Shown here: one piece after another, positions 15,001 through 22,662 of the stretch
How the letters are laid out: every line of letters starts with the position of its first letter
Numbering within the stretch: the first letter of the stretch is position 1
Assembly (NCBI RefSeq): GCF_036370855.1
Contig: NW_026991412.1
Location: 1 to 64,000, forward strand
Source of the DNA: Dromaius novaehollandiae
Taxonomy: Eukaryota; Chordata; Aves; Casuariiformes; Dromaiidae
DNA length: 64,000 nucleotides
Direction of reading: 5' to 3'
Made by a program: the position numbers and the translations under genes
Notes under the pieces: model-generated
Told to the model about the DNA's origin: nothing
The model's input: only the letters and a program-made list of their open reading frames with translations
Databases searched by the model: none

Positions 15001-17138
15001 GCCTCTCCCTTCCCTTTGTGACAGCGGGAGAATAGGAACAGAGAAGCTCCCAGAAGGCTCCAGCAACGAACACGCTCCACACAGAAGGCCAGATGGAATA
15101 TTGGGTACAGCAGGGAAGGGACTGGCACTTCGCCATGCCTCTTCCTCAAAGCAGGATGACTACCTAAGAACGGTAATCCAATGGCCAACCGTGTGGAAGC
15201 AGGCTGAGTTTCTGCCTCCCTGCCTGGAGCCTTTCCCTTCAGCACAGACATGCTTGTTACAGCAGTCGTGGGCCTGCTTGCCTCAGCTGCAGCCAAAGGC
15301 CCAGTGCCACTTTACACAGGGCAGCTACTTCAGAGGTTGCACCTGCTCAAGAGCTTGGCTGGATATGGCCCTTTCCCTCAAGGAGTCAGCTGCCCTGAGG
15401 AAGAGTCTCCCATAGTGGGATCTGGGGACTGTCATTGGTTCTTAAGGCAAAGGGGAGATCTTTGGTGTCATGCTATAGCTTTCCAGACAACAGGGCTCTA
15501 GGCAGGATGCTTTGACTAGTTTCGAAGAGAACAAGCTTGCCACTCTCAAATCCCTTGAAGCCAATGTTATTAATTGGCTTAACAGATCTCTCTCCAAATG
15601 GTCGCCATCTTCCTGGAGGATTCTCCCCAGTTCCTGGTAAATTTCTACCCGATTACCCTGAGGACAAATCAGAACAGGGAACATCTGAACTTCTTTCTCC
15701 TTGATGACCAGGATGTCGTAGAGCACTTGGTCCGTACAGCCTTCCCAAACGGCATCATGCAGACAGCTCCATTTCGAGGATCTAGTCCTAGAAAGTAGCT
15801 GAGTGACCAGCCTCACAAGGAAGTGTTTCGCCAAACGGAGGATCCACCCATTGCTCTGGTAAGGATCTCCCCAACTTCACAGCTCCCTCCACTCTGCTGG
15901 ATATTCTGCAACCACACAGTTGCTGCCCCAAAGAGCTCATAGCTCCTCTAGACCAAACAAAGTGCCGGGGGCAAAAGGAATACACGGGACAATGGCATTT
16001 CCAGACTTCCTTGGTAGGGCCTGACTCACAGGCTTCCCCCGGCTCCTTAGGGAAGTTCCTGGGGTAACTTTTGTGGATCATACCGGGAGATCTGCCTTCC
16101 CTGCACAGATTGGTTCTCAAATTATGTTTATGTTTCACTGTCTTTGAGAAGTCGACAAAGATCAAAGCATGGTCGGAGCCGCAGACAGCAGCCCAGACAG
16201 AGAGGTGGCCGGGGGCTTAGGGTGGGTGTAGGACTACTGCTGCGCTCAGGAAGTTTTCAGAGAATATGTCGACAAAAGGAGGAAGCCTGGGGAGAGCAAA
16301 TGACCAGAAGGTTGGCCGTGTCCTCTACTGCACTCCTGCCTTCTGTGAGAAAGGATGATGTGCAGTAGCATTGTCTCCTAATGACTGGCAAAAATTGCAT
16401 TTCTGTGATGCGGTGTTTGCAGGAGAGTGCATTTACCATGTGGCAAGAGCACATCCCCTGGTGCCTGAGCCAGGCACGTTCGGAATCCAAGTGCTTGAAT
16501 TCAGGCGGAATCCACTGAAACTGCCACTCCCTTACCTCATTTTCCTGCAGTTGGCACAGAAAGGAGACCACAGAGCCAGGCAAGGTGTTGGTGGCTGCAG
16601 GAGGAGACTCTGCATCCACGCCTCCATCCTCAGGCTCCTCAGGTCTCACCCGGGAAGCTCTTTTAGTCAAGCGACCTGGAAGGAAACAAGCTGAGGATTA
16701 CCTGCCCTCAGGTATTAGCATCAGGCTGGGTCAAACGGCTCCCCAGCCTTCAGGGAAATTCCTCCCCTCACTGCTAACACCAGAAGACCAGCTGGTTTGC
16801 AGCAGGTGCCTCTATTACCCAGCCAAAGGTGGGCGTATTGGAGCCACCAGATTCAGGCAGGCAGGCCTGACGTCTGGTAGATGGCATCAAAGTTGTCTGC
16901 AGTGTGCCGAGGAGACACAGCAGAAAAACGACTCTGCCTTGGTTGCTTCCTTTCCCTTCCCTCCGAGGGATTTTGTGGATGAGTTCCTTGGGTGAGAAGT
17001 TCACAGCAGGAGGATCCAGGTCGAGATCAGGCATTTAGAAATCGAGCAGAGGACAGCCCCGAACGGGAGGAGCTCTGTGGGCCTGCCATAAAGAACTGAG
17101 GAGTGGCCCTTACCCCACCACAATCGTAATCTCTTCAT
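1..17138 (-). CDS. MROH-family gene, upstream tandem copy, 5' 29 coding exons (runs off left edge)
   Basis: Second copy of the same gene, read on the minus strand and cut by the window start. Coding exons in order: 17114-17138, 16536-16675, 15544-15657, 14552-14717, 14124-14222, 13467-13618, 12840-12983, 12487-12579, 11708-11777, 11497-11610, 10744-10817, 10478-10597, 9317-9424, 8809-8959, 8313-8353, 7833-7974, 7078-7130, 6656-6763, 6196-6315, 5906-6028, 5226-5378, 4289-4411, 3845-3924, 3228-3360, 2989-3081, 2395-2499, 1903-2026, 1038-1141, 294-446. These give 3,225 coding bases, 1,075 codons, all in phase and with no difference from the right-hand copy that I could see. The last 12 exons would lie left of base 1 if this unit is like the other. 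It has its own start codon, splice sites and upstream CpG island, so nothing visible suggests a pseudogene. Whether the missing 3' part is intact cannot be told. Confidence 0.88.
2541..2574. repeat. CA microsatellite in an MROH intron
   Basis: Interrupted CA repeat between exons 25 and 26. Its copy at 46324-46357 has the same length and interruptions, which is notable for so mutable a sequence. Confidence 0.95.
3565..3595. repeat. CAGC tetranucleotide microsatellite in an MROH intron
   Basis: Six CAGC units plus a partial one, between exons 23 and 24. The right copy (47348-47378) has the same length. Confidence 0.9.
9425..10477. other. Long MROH intron 12 (1,053 bp), left copy
   Basis: Separates exon 12 (ending SRATSRL) from exon 13 (starting ETGNLSERE). 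Phases agree directly and the protein reads on smoothly, so no exon appears to be missing. The 191-codon plus-strand frame inside it (9639-10214) is antisense and looks accidental. The right copy is at 53208-54260. Confidence 0.6.
14718..16535. other. MROH introns around exon 3, left copy
   Basis: Contains exon 3 (15544-15657) and otherwise intronic sequence (14718-15543 and 15658-16535). A frame continuous with exon 3 stays open upstream to 15834, and a second acceptor-like site (CTTTCTAG, about 15790) exists. Using it would break phase with exon 2, so the acceptor at 15658 (TTTGTCCTCAG) is preferred. Right copy 58501-60318. Confidence 0.55.
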
Positions 17139-17255
17139 CTCAGAAGGAATTCCTTCCGGACAGCAGTGCTCGCTCCAGCTACCTCCTCACAGGTGAAGGA
17201 GCAAGCCACTGAAGACCCCACCTCCCCAGACGCCCGGGCGGGCAGCCAAGGCCAT

Positions 17256-18479
17256 TGTGACACCCCCGCGTCCCACGCACACCTCACAGACGTCTGCTGA
17301 CCGCTGCGGGCTGGTGTCCCAGGCAGTCCCTCCCTTGGGGGATGGCACCAGAGGTGGGCACGGGCTCAGGAGCAGGCTCCTTGCCCTCCCACAAAGCCAC
17401 TTTTCCCCATCTCGCTCAGTCACTCGTTCGTGGGTCTTACTTCTGGAGTGGTCAGGAGTATGGACGGTATCTGCGCGTCTTCTCACACCTCCTTTTCTGT
17501 TCAATTGGCATTTTCCAGCGACCGGAGATGGAGTGGTCACCTGGGCTGATGGGCTCTTTTCTTTCTTTCTTTTCTGCCATGATGTCGATGCCCTCAGAAA
17601 AAGAGGCTTATGCCATACCCTGGAGATAGAGTATTTCTCAATAGATTACAAGAAGACAACCTTATGTGACTGTAATTTTCATATGACAGTGAATAAAGAT
17701 AAAATTGTAAACATATTTTCTGGAAAATTTCTTTTTCTGTGTATGGAAATACATTTTTGTGCATATTTCCAATCAAATGTAAAAAAAAAAGTAACAGCAT
17801 TCTATTATTGTTGCCTAAAGCTTTTTTCCAGTTAGTGTGCATTTCAATTAATATATTTTAAATGTACAAGTATTACAGATAGCAATGTTAAAATATAAAA
17901 ATTGATTTTTGAGTTACAAGCAACTTCCATTTAGATCCACATATTAAAATGTTTAAAAAATATCAATTAAAGAAATCTTAAATTATTCTTCTCATCAGCC
18001 AACTCCTGGGAATTCATTAGCCAGGAACTTTCAGACATCCCCCCCACCCAAATGTTTAATCACAGAACTGTATTCACAATTCTCATTTTGCTCACATGGT
18101 AAGACAGTGGCTTCTTGTTTATTCACTGTTCCTGTGACAAAAATCTAATATAGCATGTACAAGAACATCAGATACTTAGACTAACAGAAAATCAAACCAC
18201 TAATCATAGTTGTTAATTGCTATTGCTAATAAGCAGTCACAGTGGCGCTGGGGTAGCACGTGTAGTGGAGGCTAAATGCAATAATACCTCGTTTTGATGT
18301 TGTTCTCTTCTACGAAAGCACTTGGAGCAGATTAAGACATCTCTCGTCCTATTTTGTTTATTGAGTGGGCCCTGATACTGGGGAGAAGCTGCCGTGAAGC
18401 AGACCTAGTAGTCAGCTTCCTTAGAGAAGGCGTCTTGTCCTGTATTTGAGGGCTTCCGGTACGTTTTGACAGACAGTAG
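17256..18479. other. 5' flank between MROH exon 1 and CpG island, with AT-rich block 17640-18330
   Basis: 17256-17630 is GC-rich and may hold 5' UTR. 17640-18330 is sharply AT-rich with an A10 run, repeated TTAAA-type words and a plus-strand AATAAA at 17692-17697. Neither repeat ends nor coding potential were recognised, though the sharp base-composition change looks like an insertion. If the island drives MROH, this whole stretch would lie in the first intron. The right copy is at 61039-62262. Confidence 0.5.
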
Positions 18480-18772
18480 TGAGTGACGGGTTTCCTTTGG
18501 ACCCCCCGGGGAGCAGAAAGTTCTGCCGGGAAGGCAAAATGTTTCTTGCGGCTGGGTTGGAAGAAGCTGGCTGCTGATGCAAGGCAGTGACAATTCTGGG
18601 GAGTCGCAGGAAGTTCTGAAAAGACGGTCGTTCCCTTTTCTAGAAGGCTATGCACTTCGGTTCCTAATAGCTGTAGTAATGAAGCCAGGTAAGCGTTCGG
18701 GAGGAGCCCAAGCCACTTTTGCCTAGCGAGTATTTTGCAAGGGGGGCAGGAAAGCGCTGCGCCCTGCTCCTT

Positions 18773-18885
18773 GCTGCCCTCGCGTGTCTGAAAGGCGGCA
18801 CTGCACGCGGGAGGGGGGGCGCGCATGCGCATTGCGTTCCGGCGCGCTCACGGCTGCCCTCGCGTGTCGACAAGGCAGCACTGCA
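18773..18885. repeat. Imperfect 33-bp direct repeat spaced 80 bp, in the CpG island
   Basis: 18773-18805 and 18853-18885 both read GCTGCCCTCGCGTGTC then a variable triplet then AAGGC-GCACTGCA; 29 of 33 bases agree. They flank the NRF1-type palindrome. The right copy is at 62556-62668. Confidence 0.8.
18821..18831. promoter_or_regulatory. NRF1-type palindromic motif GCGCATGCGCA
   Basis: Matches the NRF1 consensus (YGCGCAYGCGCR) in its palindromic core. NRF1 sites are typical of TATA-less CpG-island promoters. It sits between the two members of an 80-bp-spaced repeat (18773-18805 and 18853-18885). Confidence 0.6.
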
Positions 18886-19343
18886 GCCGCCGGCGGCCAC
18901 CGCTGCGTACGAAGACCGTTGCGGGCAGCCGGCGCACACGTGCGCGCTGCCGGTCGCCGCGTTGGCCGCTACTCTGCGCTCTCTCGGGGACGGGTAAGCG
19001 CAGGGGCCGCGCTCGTGCCCCCTGCCCGGTGCTCACGGACCGGGAGCGCTTTTCCCGAGAGGGCTTTTCCTTCTCGGTGCTTCCTGGGGGCGCGGGGACG
19101 GGCAGTGCTGTCTCGGAGCTGCTCCGCGGCGCTCTCTCCCCGGGGCAGCCCCAGCGCCTGCTCGCTGATGCCCGCCGCTCTCTCGGGCGCGGGCAGAGCA
19201 GCCTCGGGGCGCTCGCTGCTCGGCCTGAGCGCCGGGGTGGCGCGGCGGGCTGCGGTTAGCGCGCGGGAGCCGGCCGGCTGCAGCGCGGCGCTGCGACCAC
19301 GCGAGGGTGGGGCCATTGCGGGTCTGGCCTGCCTCGCGCTCCG

Positions 19344-19549
19344 CTCCCCCGCCCCTCGCGCTCCCCCCGCCCCTCTCGCGCTCCCCCCGCCCCTCTCGCG
19401 CTCCCCCCGCCCCTCTCGCGCTCCCCCCGCCCCTCTCGCGCTCCCCCGCCCCTCGCGCTCCCCCCGCCCCTCGCGCTCCCCCCGCCCCTCGCGCTCCCCC
19501 CGCCCCTCTCGCGCTCCCCCCGCCCCTCGCGCTCCCCCCGCCCCTCGCG
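19344..19549. repeat. GC-rich minisatellite, 11 units of 17/18/20 bp
   Basis: Unit CTCCCCCCGCCCCTCGCG (18 bp) with a 20-bp variant (extra CT) and a 17-bp variant (one C fewer). Order of unit lengths: 17-20-20-20-20-17-18-18-20-18-18, total 206 bp. The minus strand carries a G6 and a G4 run per unit. Confidence 0.95.
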
Positions 19550-19556
19550 CTCGGGC

Positions 19557-19567
19557 AAGATGGCGGC
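19557..19567 (+). promoter_or_regulatory. YY1-type element AAGATGGCGGC
   Basis: Exact match to the YY1 consensus that typically lies just downstream of a start site on the same strand and often contains the start codon. It lies 7 bp after the GC minisatellite and points away from the MROH gene, suggesting a plus-strand start site here. Confidence 0.6.
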
Positions 19568-20001
19568 GAGCAGGGCGGGTGTTTTGGCTGGACGGCGGCG
19601 GGCGAGGGCAGAGGCGCGCTGGAGTCGAGCATGTGGGGGCCGCGGTGAGGCGAGGTGAGGCGAGCGTGTGCCTTCGGGTGGCCGCGGGTGTCGGGCTGTG
19701 TCCTGCCAGCCGGGGCCGTCGCTGCGTGGAGGCGGCGGGGCGGGGGGGGGGAGTCGGGCCGGGGGCCGCGCGGCGCCGGGTCTGCGCGGCGCCGGGTCTG
19801 CCGGAGCGCGGCTCTGACTCTCCCTTTTGCGTGTGTCGCCTGTAGGGCCCCGGTTCCTCCCCAGCGCGGGCCGGGGCGTGCGCTCGCCCCTGCGGACGCA
19901 GCCTGGAGGAGCGGGGGGGCAGGCGGGCCCCGGAGCGGGATTAGGGCACGGCGTCGGCGGGAGGACGGCTCCTGATGCAATAGGCGTGCCCGAGAGTGCT
20001 G
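19560..20001 (+). CDS. Possible divergent plus-strand transcript, first two exons (weak)
   Basis: An ATG inside the YY1 motif opens a frame (MAASRAGVLAGRRRARAEAR...) to a good donor (GCG|GTGAGG) at 19644/19645. A plausible acceptor (TGTCGCCTGTAG) at 19845/19846 continues in the same frame as PRFLPSAGRGVRSPLR... to another donor-like site (GCTG|GTAGGT) at 20001/20002. Together this gives 80 codons with no stop. The sequence is very GC-rich, where stops are rare by chance, and the peptide matches no family I recognise. No third exon could be found in the AT-rich spacer. It may be a short first coding exon pair of an unseen gene or a non-coding divergent RNA. Confidence 0.25.
19768..19799. repeat. 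16-bp perfect tandem duplication in the CpG island
   Basis: GCGCGGCGCCGGGTCT occurs twice without a gap, inside the putative first intron of the divergent transcript. Present also in the right copy at 63569-63600. Confidence 0.9.
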
Positions 20002-20039
20002 GTAGGTCATGAAGGAGTTTAAAACCTCTGGACCAAATA

Positions 20040-20690
20040 GGGTTAAGGTCAACTTGAGTTAGATACGATTAGTGCAGCCCCAAGTTATTTACTTGAGAAT
20101 TGTGGCTAGGCAAGCAAGAAGATGGGTAGAAGACAGATGCTCCTGGACACCCTGAGGCCTCCCCTGCCCCCAGGCACAGACTGTGGGTACCAGCCGACCT
20201 GGGCACCAACTGATTGGAACCCCCGCTGAGCCCTGCTCCCTCCTGTACAGCTGCCCTAAAGCCATGAGTTTCCCCGGTGCAGCATGTGTCGATGGGTCCT
20301 CCATTGCCTCTGGCATCTCCCCAGGCGCTCGTACGCTGCACAGGGGTCTGGATGTTTCCAGCAGCGGCACAGCAGCCTGATGCCTCCTCTCGTCTGGGAT
20401 GCGGGGCCCTTGGTGAGTTCCCTGCTGCCTCCTCTGGCGTCCTCTGCGAGCTCATAAATCCCCCCTCCTCCTCCTCCTTCTCCTCCTCCTCCCCCTCCCC
20501 CCCCACCCTGTCTGGTGGGGTGGGAGACCCGTGGCTCCTCCTGCCAAGCTGACAGCCACGTGGGGCACCCCTATGCGCTCCCTACGCATCTGGGATGGCA
20601 CCCCTGCCCTGAGGGCCCCGCAGAGTCCCACCCTTCCTGCAACCACCCCCCCAAAGCCATTAAACCACACAATATCAGGTAAAAATATCA
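20040..20690. other. GC-rich sequence between CpG island and spacer; nature unknown
   Basis: Moderately GC-rich unique sequence ending in a CT-rich tract (20458-20510, mainly CCTCCT and C runs) and a C-rich stretch. No coding signature on either strand. It marks the edge of the AT-rich spacer, where a 13-bp motif (ATATCAGGTAAAA) is repeated twice at about 20672-20698. Confidence 0.5.
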
Positions 20691-22376
20691 GGTAAAAAAA
20701 AGGATTATTTTTTAAACTAATCTGTGGATAAAGCATGTATGTAATAGTCTGGAAACAATTGATAAGCATGAGTAAAATGTAATTCAGGGTCTGATCCTGT
20801 AATCCTTGCTCACAGATGTATAAATGATAACATTTTCAGTTTAAGGGCACAAGCAGTTCTAAAAATACTTGACTAATTTTGCTCCTTTCCCAGTATTCTG
20901 TAGAGAGTGGCTATTTTAAAAAGTTAACCAAGTCTGTGTAGTTTTAATTAGGTGTATTAAAAAGATAAAAGAAGGAAATATAGCTCACATTCAAGCACTC
21001 AAATATGTGAAAATAGCTGAAATTGCTCTTACTGCACTAAGCTCATTAAATTGACTTGCTGGAATGTTGCATATTAGAATGATCAGACCAGAGTGTTAAC
21101 AGCTTTAATGCTTTTATCTGGTGCAGTTCGCCCACCTCCCCACCTGAGGGTTACCGAGCAGGCACAGTCGACTTCCTTTCCGAGGGCTGTGATGCCGGGC
21201 TTCGTGCTGGTGTGTGAACTGCTGCTGTCTGTGCTTAGTGCAAAAAAGAGTAACTAAGACAGACCTTTGTGGTGAGAACCCTTGATAAAGTTCTGTCGGG
21301 AACGCATCCCGCTGTCCTCGATAGAAAAGCCACCCTAGATCTCAAGTTTGATTCGGTAACTGATTAAATGGATTCTGGTTTAGATCACGAATATATCACA
21401 TAGTCAAAATTGTGCAATATTCTCCATGAACAGTTAAAGTGATTATTTCATTTTAGACCTTGAATAAGGAGATTGAATGAGCTGGTAAACATTACTTGGT
21501 GTTAAGATGGTATGAAAATTTAATATCTTTATTCTTCAGTCTCGGTGCTGCAGGAGTCTCTCTCTCATCCTGGTAGATAATATTAATTGCTGTTTCTCTA
21601 CCTATGGAGCATATGAGATTTGCCATGCAAGCTCAGAATGAATGCAGTTATCCAACAACCTTACACATTTAGAAAATACTTTCTGCAGCCAAGACATATA
21701 GCAATGTTATAGCGTATGTACAACCTAAAAAGACGGTTTCCAGAGATGTATATGTATACAAGTTTCAGCCTTCTGGGTGTGTGACTATTCAGAGACTCCC
21801 AGCGAACTGTGTCCAGGTTAGCCTGTAGCCAAACAGGCAGACCCAGCACACTGTGCCTGTGGTGTGTTCAAGCCTAAAGAGACTTCAGGTGCACTGTCAT
21901 CACCGGGTATCATGCTGACACGGTGTCCACAAGGGGTGGATCTTTTCTGGGCAATTCACAGCTGCTCTTAGACTACCAAATAGTCAGAATCCTATACGGA
22001 ATTATTAATGGTTTTGCTACTGGAAAAAAAGAGAAAGACAGAGTACTTGATCTGCATATTCATAGCCTGAAAGAACAAAAAAGATATGGGATACAGAAAA
22101 AAGAAAGAGGATAATAATTTATTTAAACATAAAAACAACATTAAACTACTGCTTCATTGTTCTACTACCTTTGGCTCACAGAGCTTAAGTTCCTGGGGAA
22201 GCATGGTAAGGGGATGAAATAGGATTTTTTTTCAGTTTTTTTTTAGTAGCAGACTAGTGAAGGTGATATGATCAAGGTCCCTAATCTTTTTTTTTTTTCC
22301 TCTACCCAAGAAAACTCAGAAGGATACATCACTGCTTTGACAGAGATGGGGATAAAACAAAATCAAAAAAAAAAAA

Positions 22377-22456
22377 GAGCTCCTTTTTCAGGAGCAATTC
22401 CCACTTACTGTGATTTGAGCTCCTTTTTCAGGAGCAATTCCCACTTACTGTGATTT
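22377..22456. repeat. 40-bp perfect tandem duplication
   Basis: Two head-to-tail copies of a 40-bp unit that begins GAGCTCCTTTTTCAGGAGCA. Each unit contains the small inverted pair GCTCCT...AGGAGC. It follows an A-rich run. Confidence 0.95.
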
Positions 22457-22621
22457 AAGCACCCACTCTGAAGTTCTGGGACTAAGTACATGGTCCATAT
22501 GCTCTGACTACAAAAAACACTGTCCACAGAGAGCAAGGTCACTGTGATTACCTATGTAAAGTTTCCTTCAGGATGCCCGTTATCTGGAGAAACCCGTTGT
22601 TGCACATGATCTATCTTATAT

Positions 22622-22662
22622 TTTCTCAACATATAATACAGCGATTTCTCAACATATAATAC
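22622..22662. repeat. 18-bp direct repeat with 23-bp period
   Basis: TTTCTCAACATATAATAC at 22622-22639 and again at 22645-22662, separated by five bases. Probably a small local duplication. Confidence 0.9.

Larger units (their letters stand above)
18480..19990. promoter_or_regulatory. CpG island, presumed promoter region of the left-hand MROH gene
   Basis: A CpG-dense block lies 1.3-2.9 kb upstream (minus-strand sense) of the MROH start codon. It holds an NRF1-type palindrome, a YY1-type motif, a GC-rich minisatellite and several G/C runs. No TATA box is evident. Candidate splice donors exist on both strands: plus GTAAGC after 18988 and GTGAGG at 19645; minus GTGAGC reading out of about 18852. 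That fits a bidirectional island. The MROH transcription start itself is not located, and the 5' UTR splicing between the island and 17138 is unresolved. Confidence 0.65.
1..20199. repeat. Direct repeat, left copy of the 43.8-kb unit (partial)
   Basis: Bases 1-19343 match 43784-63126 with a constant offset of 43,783. After the GC minisatellite the offset is 43,801 up to 64000 (= 20199 here). The match reaches base 1 of the window, so the true left limit is not visible. By eye I find one substitution (17476 C versus 61259 T) and the 18-bp minisatellite change; other single-base differences in non-coding parts may have been missed. Confidence 0.97.

Noticed and set aside
15442-15834. Long minus-strand frame around exon 3, first taken for an unknown protein or transposon
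   Set aside because: The part 15544-15657 fits the MROH family and splices in phase; the rest looks intronic.
16774-17034. Minus-strand frame starting MPDLDLDPPAVNF, considered as the first coding exon
   Set aside because: An in-frame TAA immediately precedes the ATG, and its only good donor (GTAATA) is in phase 0, which does not fit the phase-1 entry into exon 2.
17222-17255. Alternative start MALAARPGVWG with a GTGGGG donor
   Set aside because: Phase fits exon 2 but the donor is weak and the start at 17138 with GTAAGG is much better; it could still be an alternative first exon.
18784-19845. Plus-strand open frame of 353 codons (359 in the right copy) through the CpG island
   Set aside because: Very GC-rich sequence rarely contains stops; the frame runs through the minisatellite and yields a low-complexity Pro/Arg/Ala product with no family resemblance.
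19033-20052. Minus-strand open frame of 339-345 codons over the same island
   Set aside because: Same reason; the product is Gly/Arg/Ser repeats from the minisatellite and changes length with it.
20040-20460. GC-rich segment suspected to be a solitary LTR
   Set aside because: No terminal TG...CA ends, target-site duplication or recognisable internal sequence could be shown.
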